The notes: generated from the sequence alone by a model not told the origin. A stretch of 64,000 nucleotides of DNA from Faecalitalea cylindroides ATCC 27803 (GCF_000469305.1 NZ_KI270990.1:1-64000); one strand, 5' to 3'. Counted from the first letter of the stretch, positions 15,643 to 24,541 are shown. Translations and numbers: made by a program.

Positions 15643-16557
15643 ATGAACACTACATTAGTAATCATGGCAGCAGGCATTGGTTCTCGTTTTGGAGAAGGTA
15701 TCAAACAGCTTGCCAAAATGGGACCAAATGGAGAAATTATCATGGATTACTCTATTTATGATGCCAAGGAAGCCGGCTTTAACAAGGTCGTATTTATCAT
15801 TCGAAAAGACATTGAAGAAGAATTCAAGAGCGTAATTGGAGATCGTATTCAAAAACACATTGATGTTGAGTATGTTTTCCAAGATATCAATGATGTTCCA
15901 GAAGGTTTTTCTGTACCAGAAGGACGTACAAAACCATGGGGGACAGGGCAGGCAGTTTTATGTGCTAAAGAAGTAGTTAAAGATCCTTTTGTTGTCATCA
16001 ATGCAGATGATTATTATGGAAAAGAAGCATACAAGAAACTACATGACTTTTTAGTTTCTAATGAAAAGCTTGATGCGAAATATACTATGGGTATGGCTGG
16101 TTTTGTCTTGAAAAATACTTTAAGTGAAAATGGAACAGTTACTCGTGGTATTTGTAAAGGCGAAAACGGATTGTTGAAAACCGTTATTGAGACAAAAGGA
16201 ATCAAAGAAGAAAATGGCAAGATCTTATGTGATGATCCTGAAGTAGAAGCTTGGGTAAAACCAGAAGATCTTGTATCAATGAATATGTGGGCAGCTTATC
16301 CAGATTTCATTGATTATTTAGAACAGGGCTTTAAAGAATTCTTATCAAATATCGATGATGATCCAATGAAAAAAGAGTACTTATTACCAATTATCGTAAA
16401 TGGTATGTTAGAAGAAAAGAGTGTGCAAGTTAAGATTTTGGAAACAAATGATCGCTGGTTTGGTGTAACATACAAAGAAGATAAAGAAGCCGTACAAAAT
16501 TCATTCAAAGAATTGATTGAAAAAGGTGTTTATCCAGAAAATCTTTGGAATGATTAA
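15643..16557 (+). CDS. Sugar-phosphate nucleotidyltransferase family protein
   Basis: 304 residues. The N-terminal MAAGIGSRFGEGIKQLAKMG is the NTP-binding loop of nucleotidyltransferases (GxGxRx..K), and VVINADDYYGKEAY near residue 125 carries the metal-binding Asp. The C-terminal half lacks the left-handed beta-helix repeats of GlmU or RmlA-long enzymes. Proteins of this type are annotated only as nucleotidyltransferases; the sugar or alcohol phosphate is unknown. It follows metK in the same operon and is ended by a strong terminator. Confidence 0.85.
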   Translation: MNTTLVIMAAGIGSRFGEGIKQLAKMGPNGEIIMDYSIYDAKEAGFNKVVFIIRKDIEEEFKSVIGDRIQKHIDVEYVFQDINDVPEGFSVPEGRTKPWGTGQAVLCAKEVVKDPFVVINADDYYGKEAYKKLHDFLVSNEKLDAKYTMGMAGFVLKNTLSENGTVTRGICKGENGLLKTVIETKGIKEENGKILCDDPEVEAWVKPEDLVSMNMWAAYPDFIDYLEQGFKEFLSNIDDDPMKKEYLLPIIVNGMLEEKSVQVKILETNDRWFGVTYKEDKEAVQNSFKELIEKGVYPENLWND

Positions 16558-16560
16558 TAG

Positions 16561-16590
16561 AAGAGCTTGGTTAAGACAAGCTCTTTTTTA
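16561..16590 (+). terminator. Intrinsic terminator after the metK operon
   Basis: Stem AAGAGCTTG (16561-16569) with CAAGCTCTT (16577-16585), 7-base loop, followed by a T run. Confidence 0.9.
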
Positions 16591-16747
16591 TGCTATTTCC
16601 ATAAAAATGTAAACGATAACGGGTTTATAATGTGTGAAATTGTCAAAAATACTGGACTTTTTTAGAAGATTATTGTAAGTTTCTTAACTGTGTGTTTTGA
16701 AAAATACACAAAGAAACAGAAAAAAGTACCAGGAGGCAAGAAATTAT

Positions 16748-17710
16748 ATGATAAAAAAAATCACTAAAACTGTTCTCGCTACCGGATTATTTTTGAGTTT
16801 TACAGCGGGAAATACTGCTGTTTTTGCAAGTACAAAAAGTGATGCTGAGGTTAAATTGCCGATTTCATTAACAGAAGCGGCTTATCAAGATGAAGAATCA
16901 CTGATGGAAATTGTTCATAATTCTTTTGATGAAGAATTAACCGGATTAAAAGTAACAAACACGACAAAGTCAAGTGTTGAGATGGAATCCGATGATTACA
17001 TGATTGAGGCTAAGGGAATCAATTTGGATAAGACAGGCTTGCAGAATGTTTCTTTGACTTTAACAAAGAAAGCCGGCAAAAATCCATTGCCGATTGAATT
17101 ACCGGTTACTGCTCAACAAGTCAGTACAACTCCAGAGACTTCTACAAAAACAGTAATTGTAGATGTTAAAGACGTAGTTGCTCCAACGATCGAAACAGAA
17201 GAATCATTTGTGACTGATCAGGGAGTTAGCTTAGATCTAGCAAGTCAGATCAGCGCAAGTGATGATAAAGATGAAACAGTTGAAGTATCTTTAAATGGAG
17301 ATGTTGATTACAACACAATCGGGTCCTATCAAGTGGAAGCAACCGCTACAGATAAAAGTGGAAACACAACAACAAAAATAGTGACTGTCAATGTTGAAGA
17401 AAATTTTTATGACAAGATTGCTTCTGCTGCATTGGCTCAATTAGGTGTTTATCAAGATTGTACGATGTTGGTAACAAATTCTTTGAAGGCTGTAGGAATT
17501 AATTTCCATGGATCACCGGCTGCTTACTTATCTTTGGGGACTGTTACAGATAATCCAGTGCCTGGAGATATCATCGTATACAGTGGTCATGTAGCAATCT
17601 ATATTGGAAATGGCCAGGCTGTGCATGGTGGATGGTTAGGAAATCAAACTGTCATTTCAACAGTTGAATGTGACAGACCGTTTATTGCCTATGTGCATGT
17701 AACAAAATAA
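16748..17710 (+). CDS. Secreted NlpC/P60 cell-wall hydrolase with Ig-like domain
   Basis: 320 residues from the ATG at 16748, with AGGAGG at 16731-16736. The start is followed by a clear signal peptide (MIKKITKTVLATGLFLSF, cleavage near FAS-TKS). A middle bacterial Ig-like or cadherin-like domain spans about 145-215 (APTIETEES to TTTKIVTV). The C-terminal about 100 residues resemble NlpC/P60: the catalytic Cys in YQDCTMLVTNSLKAVG and His in GHVAIYIGNGQAVHGG. Such enzymes cut gamma-D-Glu-diaminoacid bonds or related peptides in peptidoglycan. A perfect-but-one hairpin (TGTGTGTTTT/AAAATACACA, 16690-16711) lies in its leader, and TATAAT at 16626-16631 is a possible -10. Confidence 0.85.
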   Translation: MIKKITKTVLATGLFLSFTAGNTAVFASTKSDAEVKLPISLTEAAYQDEESLMEIVHNSFDEELTGLKVTNTTKSSVEMESDDYMIEAKGINLDKTGLQNVSLTLTKKAGKNPLPIELPVTAQQVSTTPETSTKTVIVDVKDVVAPTIETEESFVTDQGVSLDLASQISASDDKDETVEVSLNGDVDYNTIGSYQVEATATDKSGNTTTKIVTVNVEENFYDKIASAALAQLGVYQDCTMLVTNSLKAVGINFHGSPAAYLSLGTVTDNPVPGDIIVYSGHVAIYIGNGQAVHGGWLGNQTVISTVECDRPFIAYVHVTK

Positions 17711-17730
17711 GCGCACGATGCGCTTTTTTT
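17709..17730 (+). terminator. Intrinsic terminator after the NlpC/P60 gene
   Basis: AAGCGC (17709-17714) and GCGCTT (17720-17725) with loop ACGAT, then T7. It overlaps the stop codon. Confidence 0.85.
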
Positions 17731-17731
17731 A

Positions 17732-17785
17732 TTGACTTTTGTACTATAGAAGACTAAACTATCTTTTAGTTTACAAGTAAACTAA
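17732..17785 (+). promoter_or_regulatory. Promoter and MarR-type operator of the marR-MATE operon
   Basis: TTGACT (17732-17737) and TAAACT (17755-17760) at 17 bp form the promoter. Three half-sites follow: TAAACTA (17755-17761, overlapping the -10), TAGTTTA (17767-17773) and TAAACTA (17778-17784). The last two form the palindrome TTAGTTTA-caag-TAAACTAA (17766-17785). The position just before the regulator start suggests autorepression. Confidence 0.75.
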
Positions 17786-17795
17786 TGGAGGCGTT

Positions 17796-18242
17796 ATGAA
17801 AAAGAATGTGGAAAATTTGCTGTCATCATTTGCTAAGATTCGACGCTTTTATGCTAATGAATTACAAAATAAGCTAGAAAAGGAAAATCTTACACCTAAT
17901 GAGATTTCAATATTGATCTTACTATCCAATAACCCTTCAGTCACGACAAGTTCGCAGCTCGTTTATTTTTTACAGGTATCTAAAGGATTGGTGAGTCGAA
18001 GTATTGATGGTTTAGTGAAAAAAGGATTGATTCAATGTGTACAGGACGATAAAGATCGTAGAGTTCAAAGAATTGTATTAACTCCAGCATCGAAAACTAT
18101 AACTATAAAAATCACAAATGAAGTTAGAAAAATTAATGATCGGATTTTAAAAGATATTTCAGAAGAAGAGATTATTCAGATGGAGAGCACGATATCAAAG
18201 ATTATCGAGTGTTTTGAATCAAAAGGAGGAAGGAATGTATGA
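17796..18242 (+). CDS. MarR-family transcriptional regulator
   Basis: 148 residues with a winged helix-turn-helix: LTPNEISILILLSNNP, TSSQLVYFLQVSKGLVSRSIDGLVKKGLIQ (recognition helix region) and the wing DDKDRRVQRIVLT, all typical of MarR. Such repressors sense small aromatic or toxic ligands. The palindromic operator over its own promoter and the ATGA overlap with a MATE pump indicate that it represses its own operon and the exporter. Confidence 0.92.
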   Translation: MKKNVENLLSSFAKIRRFYANELQNKLEKENLTPNEISILILLSNNPSVTTSSQLVYFLQVSKGLVSRSIDGLVKKGLIQCVQDDKDRRVQRIVLTPASKTITIKITNEVRKINDRILKDISEEEIIQMESTISKIIECFESKGGRNV

Positions 18243-19612
18243 AGTTAACAATGTCAAATGAAGTGGATTTAGGTAAAGAATCTGTTAAGAAACTATTCTG
18301 GATCTTAGCTTTACCGGCTATTCTGTCTCAGGTTATCAACGCTTTATATAATGTGGTTGATCGTATGTATATTGGACATATTCCTGAAATAGGATCAGCG
18401 GCATTGACGGGAGTTGGGGTTTGTTTTCCAATTATTATGATTATCAGTGCAACAGCGTATTTGTTTGGTGTTGGAGGAGCACCACGCGCAAGTATTTTTA
18501 TGGGGAAAAAAGATAATAAAACAGCTGAAAAGATATTGGGGAACTGCTTTATTTCTTTAGTGATCGTTGCTTTGATAATAACGATCATTGTGTTAATTTT
18601 TAATGAACCATTGTTATATTTGTTTGGAGCCAGCGAAAATACGATTGGTTATGCAAGAAGCTATATTTGTATTTATGCAATTGGAACGATTTCTGTCATG
18701 GTAACACTTGGACTAAATGCATTTATCTCGGCACAGGGCTTCTCAAAGATAAGTATGCTGACGGTTCTTATTGGTGCGGTTACTAATATTGTTTTAGATC
18801 CAATCTTTATTTTCGTGTTTAACATGGGAGTGAATGGAGCGGCATGGGCGACAATTATTTCACAGACAATTAGTGCAATTTGGGCTTTTCAGTTCTTATT
18901 ATCAAAGAAAACAGTACTCCGTCTAAGAAAAGACTGTATGAAAATCGAAAAGGATATCCTTGTTCCGTGTATCGGCTTAGGTGTAGCTCCATTCATTATG
19001 CAGTCAACAGAGAGCGTTTTAGTGTTGTGCTTTAATTCTTCTTTATTGGCTTATGGTGGAGACCTTGCTGTTGGAGCTATGACTATTCTTTCTAGTGTTA
19101 TGCAGTTTGCAATGTTACCTTTGCAGGGAATGACACAGGGTGGACAACCAATTATTAGTTATAATTATGGGGCAGAAAAGCTTGATCGTGTAAAGAGTGC
19201 CTTTAAATTACAGTTAATGGCTTGCTTTATCTATGCTTTAGCGTTGTGGTTATTGGCAATGTTTGTTCCTTCTTTATTTGCGATGATTTTTACATCTGAT
19301 CCAGATTTAGTTGAAATTACATCATGGGCTTTGCGAATTTATTTGTTCGCAATCCCAATGATGGGAATACAAGTTGCTTGTCAACAAACGTTTATTGCCT
19401 TTGGAAATTCAAAAACAAGTGCATTTTTGGCAATTTTCAGGAAACTGATTGTCTTGATTCCTTTGATTTATATTTTGCCAATGATTTTAACGGATAAGGT
19501 GTTTGCAGTATTTTTAGCAGAACCAATTGCAGATACGATTGCATCTGTCACAACGGCGACACTGTTTTATATAAGTTTGAAAAAAATGATTAGAACTAAG
19601 AATCAGGGATAA
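18239..19612 (+). CDS. MATE-family multidrug/Na+ efflux transporter
   Basis: 457 residues with about 12 hydrophobic segments in two pseudo-symmetric halves, starting with KKLFWILALPAILSQVINALYNVVDRMYIG, a typical MATE N-terminal helix. Further MATE patterns are NALYNVVDRMYIG in the first half and PLQGMTQGGQPIISYNYGA in the second. It should export drugs or metabolites using a cation gradient. Translation is coupled to the MarR gene by ATGA overlap; the operon ends at the terminator at 19598-19630. Confidence 0.93.
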   Translation: MKLTMSNEVDLGKESVKKLFWILALPAILSQVINALYNVVDRMYIGHIPEIGSAALTGVGVCFPIIMIISATAYLFGVGGAPRASIFMGKKDNKTAEKILGNCFISLVIVALIITIIVLIFNEPLLYLFGASENTIGYARSYICIYAIGTISVMVTLGLNAFISAQGFSKISMLTVLIGAVTNIVLDPIFIFVFNMGVNGAAWATIISQTISAIWAFQFLLSKKTVLRLRKDCMKIEKDILVPCIGLGVAPFIMQSTESVLVLCFNSSLLAYGGDLAVGAMTILSSVMQFAMLPLQGMTQGGQPIISYNYGAEKLDRVKSAFKLQLMACFIYALALWLLAMFVPSLFAMIFTSDPDLVEITSWALRIYLFAIPMMGIQVACQQTFIAFGNSKTSAFLAIFRKLIVLIPLIYILPMILTDKVFAVFLAEPIADTIASVTTATLFYISLKKMIRTKNQG

Positions 19613-19630
19613 TTACCTGGTTCTTTTTTT
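19598..19630 (+). terminator. Intrinsic terminator after the MATE gene
   Basis: AAGAATCAGG (19598-19607) and CCTGGTTCTT (19616-19625), one G-U pair, followed by T7. The MATE stop lies in the loop. Confidence 0.9.
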
Positions 19631-19638
19631 GAACAAAT

Positions 19639-19701
19639 ATGAACGAAAATGGATAAAAATGAATAAATATGATTGATTTTGTGCTGCTTAGGTGCTATAT
19701 T
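19639..19701 (+). promoter_or_regulatory. Promoter of the glycyl radical enzyme cluster with a 10-bp-phased repeat operator
   Basis: TTGATT (19673-19678) and TATATT (19696-19701) at exactly 17 bp form a good promoter. Upstream and into the -35, four imperfect direct repeats start at 19639, 19649, 19659 and 19669: ATGAACGAAA, ATGGATAAAA, ATGAATAAAT, ATGATTGATT. The 10-bp period is one helical turn, so a protein could bind all four on one face. The DeoR regulator encoded in the cluster is the obvious candidate. Confidence 0.65.
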
Positions 19702-19730
19702 GAAGATGACAAGAAAAGAGGGTGGATCTT

Positions 19731-22001
19731 ATGGCTAGAATTAATATTGATGGTGCTCAAAATGTGGAAGTTTCCATTAAAATTCCATGTGAAAAAACAC
19801 CTTTGGAACAGTTGGAAATCATGGAAGCTTATACAAAGGCCCACCAGGAATCAAAAGATGAAGATAAAGCGGTTCGTGAATTAAATTGTCTTAAAACAAT
19901 TTTTCCGCGATTGTTCAGAAGCATAGAAGAAAATGATTTGATTGCTGGAAGACTTGATTTTTTGCCTATTGGATTTGGTAGTGTAACTAGTATTGGCGGT
20001 GTTGGTCATTATTGTGTATTTCATAAATTAAGAGCGTTTAAAGATACTTTAGAAGATGAAGAATTAAAAAAAAGAGTGGATGTTTTGTATGATTATTGGC
20101 AGGATAATGATGTAAAATCAATTTACTGTCAAGATGTATTGAATGATACAACAACAGGGCGGTTTATTGATTGTAAGTATCCATTTATGGCGACTGCCAG
20201 ATTGAGCGGGATGATGTTGGATTATAAAAAGCTAGTGAGGTTAGGTGTAAATGGATTGATTGATTTGATCGAGAAAAATGAATCCAATACATTTATGGAA
20301 GCCTGTCTAAAAACGATGTATCTTTTCAAAGATGTCATTCGCAGACAAATTGAATTGGTAAAAGATGCCATTGAAAAGACACAGGATGTACAAAGATTAA
20401 AGGATCTTCACCTTATGAAAGAAGACTTAGTTTATATTTTGGATCATAAGCCAGCTACCTTCCATCAGGCTCTACAATTATTCTGGCTATATGCTCTATG
20501 TGCAGGATGCATCAATTATGGTCGTATGGATATTGTCTTAGGCCCATATCTAAAACATGATATCGATACCGGTTTGATTGATGAAGATGAAGCTTATCGT
20601 TATGTTAAATCGTTATGGACTATGATCGAAAATCGAAGAACGACGGTAAATGGTCGTATCATTGTAGGTGGTAAGGGTAGAGAAAATGTAGAAGCTGCCG
20701 ATCTATTCTGTAAGATTGCCTTAAGAGTATGTAAGGATACTCGGTATGTTGAACCACAATTTACACTTCGTTTTGATCATACAACTCCAGATTACATCAT
20801 GGATATGGCTTATGAATGTATTGCATCTGGGGCAACTTATCCAACTTTATATAATGATGAAGTGAATGTACCGGCTGTCATGTATGGTATGAGAGTAGAT
20901 GAAAAAATTGCTGAACAATATATCCCATTTGGATGCGGTGAGTTTGTCATTCAGGGGAAAAGTGTTGGTACTCCTAATACATTATTGAACTTGGTTAAGA
21001 TCATGCAGCTTGCATTAAATGAAGGATATGATCCAATGGATCATGTTTATAAGGCTGGTCCAGTTAAAGTAGATCCAATTGAATCCTTTGATACATTTGA
21101 TAAATTCTATGATCAATATAAAGCTTTACTGGATTATTACTTTGATTTAAGTGTATATGCACAAAAACACAGTTATGAAATTATGAATCAGGAAGTCAGC
21201 TTCTTATTTACATCTATTTTAATGGATGATTGTCTAGCTAGACAAAAGGCATTATTAGATGGTGGTGTTGAAATTCTTGGTGGTACCAATGAAACATATG
21301 GAAACATTAATGCCAGCGATGCCCTTTATGCGATCAAAACATTGGTATACGATCAGAAAAAGTATACTCTAAAAGAGTTGAATGAAGCGGCATTGCATAA
21401 TTATGTCGGCTATGAAAAGCTTCGTAAAGAAATTCTGGCTTTGCCTAAATATGGCAATGATATTGAAGATGTTGATGGAATGGCTAATGATTTATATGAA
21501 TATGTCGCAAAAAATATTCGTCAACGTGGTATTGATGAAGGCATGGGTTATTATTTGATCGTAATCTCAAATAACCAGACCAATACTGACTGGGGACATC
21601 AAACAGATGCAAGTTTGGATGGAAGATTAAAAGGTATGTATATGAACCCGGCAAACAACCCTCAAGGTGGAGCGGCAAAGAGTGGGCCAACGGCTGTATT
21701 GAATTCTTTGGCTCGATTTGATGCGAAATATCATGGCGGCAGTGTTCAAAATATCAAGTTTACTCCACGCATGATGCATGAAGATAAAGAAAAAGTAAAG
21801 CTTTTATTTAAAACATATTTTGATAAAGGCGGATGTCAATTGATGGTAACTGTTGTCGATCATGGCGTATTGGAAGATGCGCAAAAACATCCGGAAAATT
21901 ATCCGGATCTGATCGTTCGAGTTGCGGGATATAGTGCTGTGTTTGTCAATTTAACAAAAGATGTTCAAGAAGAATTGTTAAGTAGGACCTTATATGATTA
22001 A
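19731..22001 (+). CDS. Glycyl radical enzyme of the dehydratase/lyase class, substrate unknown
   Basis: 756 residues from the ATG at 19731 (GAGGGTGG just upstream). The C-terminal glycyl radical loop is RVAGYSAV with the radical Gly at 733, and the active-site Cys loop is FGCGEF with Cys402 and Glu404. A Cys-x-Glu pair is found in choline TMA-lyase, diol dehydratases and hydroxyproline dehydratase, whereas pyruvate formate-lyase has Cys-Cys and no such Glu. So it probably eliminates water or another leaving group from a substrate rather than cleaving pyruvate. I cannot assign the substrate. The downstream activase overlaps it by 8 bases; a DeoR regulator and NanE follow, which hints at a sugar or amino-sugar derived substrate. 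Confidence 0.88.
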   Translation: MARINIDGAQNVEVSIKIPCEKTPLEQLEIMEAYTKAHQESKDEDKAVRELNCLKTIFPRLFRSIEENDLIAGRLDFLPIGFGSVTSIGGVGHYCVFHKLRAFKDTLEDEELKKRVDVLYDYWQDNDVKSIYCQDVLNDTTTGRFIDCKYPFMATARLSGMMLDYKKLVRLGVNGLIDLIEKNESNTFMEACLKTMYLFKDVIRRQIELVKDAIEKTQDVQRLKDLHLMKEDLVYILDHKPATFHQALQLFWLYALCAGCINYGRMDIVLGPYLKHDIDTGLIDEDEAYRYVKSLWTMIENRRTTVNGRIIVGGKGRENVEAADLFCKIALRVCKDTRYVEPQFTLRFDHTTPDYIMDMAYECIASGATYPTLYNDEVNVPAVMYGMRVDEKIAEQYIPFGCGEFVIQGKSVGTPNTLLNLVKIMQLALNEGYDPMDHVYKAGPVKVDPIESFDTFDKFYDQYKALLDYYFDLSVYAQKHSYEIMNQEVSFLFTSILMDDCLARQKALLDGGVEILGGTNETYGNINASDALYAIKTLVYDQKKYTLKELNEAALHNYVGYEKLRKEILALPKYGNDIEDVDGMANDLYEYVAKNIRQRGIDEGMGYYLIVISNNQTNTDWGHQTDASLDGRLKGMYMNPANNPQGGAAKSGPTAVLNSLARFDAKYHGGSVQNIKFTPRMMHEDKEKVKLLFKTYFDKGGCQLMVTVVDHGVLEDAQKHPENYPDLIVRVAGYSAVFVNLTKDVQEELLSRTLYD

Positions 22002-22890
22002 TGTTTCGAATATTGAACGATTTGCGACCCATGATGGGCCGGGAATTCGTACTACGATTTTTTTAAAAGGATGTTCGTTACATTGTCCATGGTGTGCGAA
22101 TCCAGAAACATGGGTAGAATATCCTGTATTGATGCATGATACTAAAAAATGTGTTCGTTGCTTTGCCTGTCAAAAGAATTGTCCAAATATGGCAATTCAT
22201 TTTGATCCGGAATTTAAATGGAATCCTCAAACATGTCAACACTGTAATACTTGTGTTGAAAACTGTCCGCTTGAAGCGCTTGAATTTTCAGGAAAGAGCA
22301 TGGAAATTGAAGAAATCGTTAAGATCGTTTTAAAAGATATTGATTATTATAAGAATAGTCAGGGTGGTGTAACGATTTCTGGAGGAGAAGCCTTTGTACA
22401 GTTTGATGCATTAATGGAATTGTTGAAGACATTAAAAAAACATGATCTACATGTAGCAATTGAAACGACCGGAAATTATTCCAATGAAAAAATAAAAAGG
22501 GCATTGCCGTATATTGATTTATGGCTCATAGATTTTAAACATATCGATAAAGAAAAGCTGCAGAAAGTAACCGGTGGTGATTATGATCAAATCATGGAGA
22601 ATATCACATATTTAATGAATACTTGTCCAGATCAAGTTATTATACGAACACCAGTTATACCAAAGTTTAATGCTGATCAAAAAACACTGTGTGCCATGAT
22701 CGAATATGTTTCAAAATATCCTGTCAAAGAAATGGATTTGCTTCCATATCATTCTTTAGGAAAATCAAAATGGGACAAGATGCATAAAAAATATATGTAT
22801 TCAGATTTAAAAATGATGGATAAAAGTGAACTTTTAGACTATGTTGAAATCGGCAAAAAACATGGGTTGAAGATCAAACTGGGAGGTTAG
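21994..22890 (+). CDS. Glycyl radical enzyme activating protein (radical SAM)
   Basis: 298 residues. The radical SAM motif is CSLHCPWC (C-x3-C-x2-C) near residues 28-35. An inserted ferredoxin-like domain has two CxxCxxC..C sets (CVRCFACQKNCP and CQHCNTCVENCP, about 50-90), which is typical of activases for non-PFL glycyl radical enzymes and absent from PflA. The GGVTISGGEAF motif contacts SAM. It would install the Gly733 radical in the enzyme encoded upstream, with which it overlaps. Confidence 0.94.
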   Translation: MINVSNIERFATHDGPGIRTTIFLKGCSLHCPWCANPETWVEYPVLMHDTKKCVRCFACQKNCPNMAIHFDPEFKWNPQTCQHCNTCVENCPLEALEFSGKSMEIEEIVKIVLKDIDYYKNSQGGVTISGGEAFVQFDALMELLKTLKKHDLHVAIETTGNYSNEKIKRALPYIDLWLIDFKHIDKEKLQKVTGGDYDQIMENITYLMNTCPDQVIIRTPVIPKFNADQKTLCAMIEYVSKYPVKEMDLLPYHSLGKSKWDKMHKKYMYSDLKMMDKSELLDYVEIGKKHGLKIKLGG

Positions 22891-22891
22891 T

Positions 22892-23659
22892 ATGTTAACA
22901 AAAGAAAGAAAGCTAAGGATCATGAATCTTTTAGAGGAGAGATCCTTTGTGACAATCAAAGAATTAATTGAAGATTTTAATGTTTCTCGCTCCAGCATTG
23001 TTAGAGACTTAATTGAATTAGAAAATCAGGGGTTGATTCAAAGAGAACGAGGAGGAGCCAGTTTAAAGAGTGTTGATATTACTCTAACGAGCTTTAATGA
23101 ACCGGCTGTTCAGGAAAAAGAGAATCTTCATATAGCACAAAAGCAGAGAATTTGTAAAGAAGCAGCTAAATCCATTCGTGATGGAGATTGTGTTTATATT
23201 GATTCAGGAACCACACCTGTTTATTTATTAGATTATTTGCAGGATAAAAAAATCACACTAGTAACTCCCAGTACATTTTTGATTCGTAAATTATCCGCAA
23301 ATTTTAAAGGAGATATTTATCTTCTTGGTGGTCAATTTAACAAGTCATACGATATGAGTTATGGCTCCTTGACTTTAGAAATGATTCGTCAATTCTATTT
23401 TGACCATGCGTTTTTATCGACAAACGGCGTGGATCTTGAAACCAAAGAAGTTTATGTCTTTGATTTTAAGGTGGGGGCTGTTAAAAAGGAAATCATGTCT
23501 CGCTGTAAACGTACGGATTTATTGATCGATGCATCTAAGTTTGAAACAAGAGCAATGTGTACTTGGGCGAATTTAGATGATTTCCATACTGTGTATACGG
23601 ATTCGATCAAAGAAGGGATCGAACCATTAGAAAATTTTGTAATTTGTGAAAAGGAGTAG
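22892..23659 (+). CDS. DeoR-family transcriptional regulator
   Basis: 255 residues. The N-terminal helix-turn-helix (RKLRIMNLLEERSFVTIKEL, FNVSRSSIVRDLIELENQGLI, RERGGASL) is the DeoR type; the C-terminal sensor domain has the sugar-phosphate-binding pattern IDSGTTPVYLLDYL and the late DLLIDASKFE. DeoR regulators usually sense phosphorylated sugars or polyols and repress the adjacent catabolic genes. It starts 2 bases after the activase stop and probably acts at the phased repeats upstream of the cluster. Confidence 0.93.
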   Translation: MLTKERKLRIMNLLEERSFVTIKELIEDFNVSRSSIVRDLIELENQGLIQRERGGASLKSVDITLTSFNEPAVQEKENLHIAQKQRICKEAAKSIRDGDCVYIDSGTTPVYLLDYLQDKKITLVTPSTFLIRKLSANFKGDIYLLGGQFNKSYDMSYGSLTLEMIRQFYFDHAFLSTNGVDLETKEVYVFDFKVGAVKKEIMSRCKRTDLLIDASKFETRAMCTWANLDDFHTVYTDSIKEGIEPLENFVICEKE

Positions 23660-23662
23660 ACT

Positions 23663-24415
23663 ATGAAAACAAAAGATGCAAGAAAATCCGCAATTTTAGA
23701 AAGTTTAAAAGGAGGCTTGATTGTATCATGCCAGGTGCAAAAAGACGATCCAATCTATACCGATGATATTGTAGTAAAGATGGCAGAAGCGGCAAGATGG
23801 GCGGGTGCTGTTGGTATTCGTGCGAATTCTCCAGAACAGATCAGTGCTATCAAAAAAGCAGTTCCAGAGCTTCCTGTAATTGGTTTATGGAAAGTTTGGC
23901 ATGATGATACAGATGTTTTTATTACACCAACGATGAAAGAAGTCGACGCAATCTATGAAACAGGAGCAGAGATCATTGCTCTAGATTGTACAGCCCAGAT
24001 CACACATGAAAAAACGGTTGCGTGGGACTTATTAAAACAGGCAAAAGAAAAATATCCAGATGCGATCTTTTTTGCGGATGTATCAAATTATGATGAAGCT
24101 AAACACGCAATCGAAAATGGTGCGGATATCGTAGCCCCTACTCTATATGGTTACACAAAAGAAACAGCGCATATTGAAGGACCAGATTTAAGAGAGTTTG
24201 CGAGAATGTGTCGTGATTTTAAAGATGATGCATATGTGATGATGGAAGGACACTTATATACACCTGAAGATGCGATGAAATGTATTTTCTTAGGGGCTCA
24301 TTCCGTTGTTGTAGGAAGTGCAATCACAAGACCTCATCTTACCGCAAAACGTTTTGTGGATTTGTTAAGTGGATATCAGAACAATTGGCGTGATGCAGAA
24401 AAAGCGAAACACTAA
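23663..24415 (+). CDS. nanE: Putative N-acetylmannosamine-6-phosphate 2-epimerase
   Basis: 250 residues with a TIM-barrel NanE pattern: GGLIVSCQ near the start, AVGIRANS, PVIGLWK, IALDCTAQ, the phosphate-binding end HSVVVGSAITRP. NanE interconverts N-acetylmannosamine-6-phosphate and N-acetylglucosamine-6-phosphate in sialic acid and ManNAc breakdown. No nanA, nanK or transporter is next to it; it lies in an operon with the glycyl radical enzyme and DeoR, 3 bases after the latter. Either it performs the usual epimerisation on a product of the pathway, or it is a relative with changed specificity. Confidence 0.87.
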   Translation: MKTKDARKSAILESLKGGLIVSCQVQKDDPIYTDDIVVKMAEAARWAGAVGIRANSPEQISAIKKAVPELPVIGLWKVWHDDTDVFITPTMKEVDAIYETGAEIIALDCTAQITHEKTVAWDLLKQAKEKYPDAIFFADVSNYDEAKHAIENGADIVAPTLYGYTKETAHIEGPDLREFARMCRDFKDDAYVMMEGHLYTPEDAMKCIFLGAHSVVVGSAITRPHLTAKRFVDLLSGYQNNWRDAEKAKH

Positions 24416-24442
24416 TGTCAGAATTTTTTCTGACATTTTTTT
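24414..24442 (+). terminator. Intrinsic terminator after nanE
   Basis: AATGTCAGAA (24414-24423) and TTCTGACATT (24428-24437), loop TTTT, with a T tail. Confidence 0.9.
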
Positions 24443-24541
24443 CTTTTGTAGTATTCTATAGGTATAAGTAATATAAATAGCCTTTTAAGGTTTATTTAAG
24501 GAAGAGGAAGTAGTATTAGAAAGGAAAGGACCTTTATAAAG

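Noticed and set aside
19722-19730. GTG start for the glycyl radical enzyme
   Set aside because: It overlaps the GAGGGTGG ribosome-binding site of the ATG at 19731.
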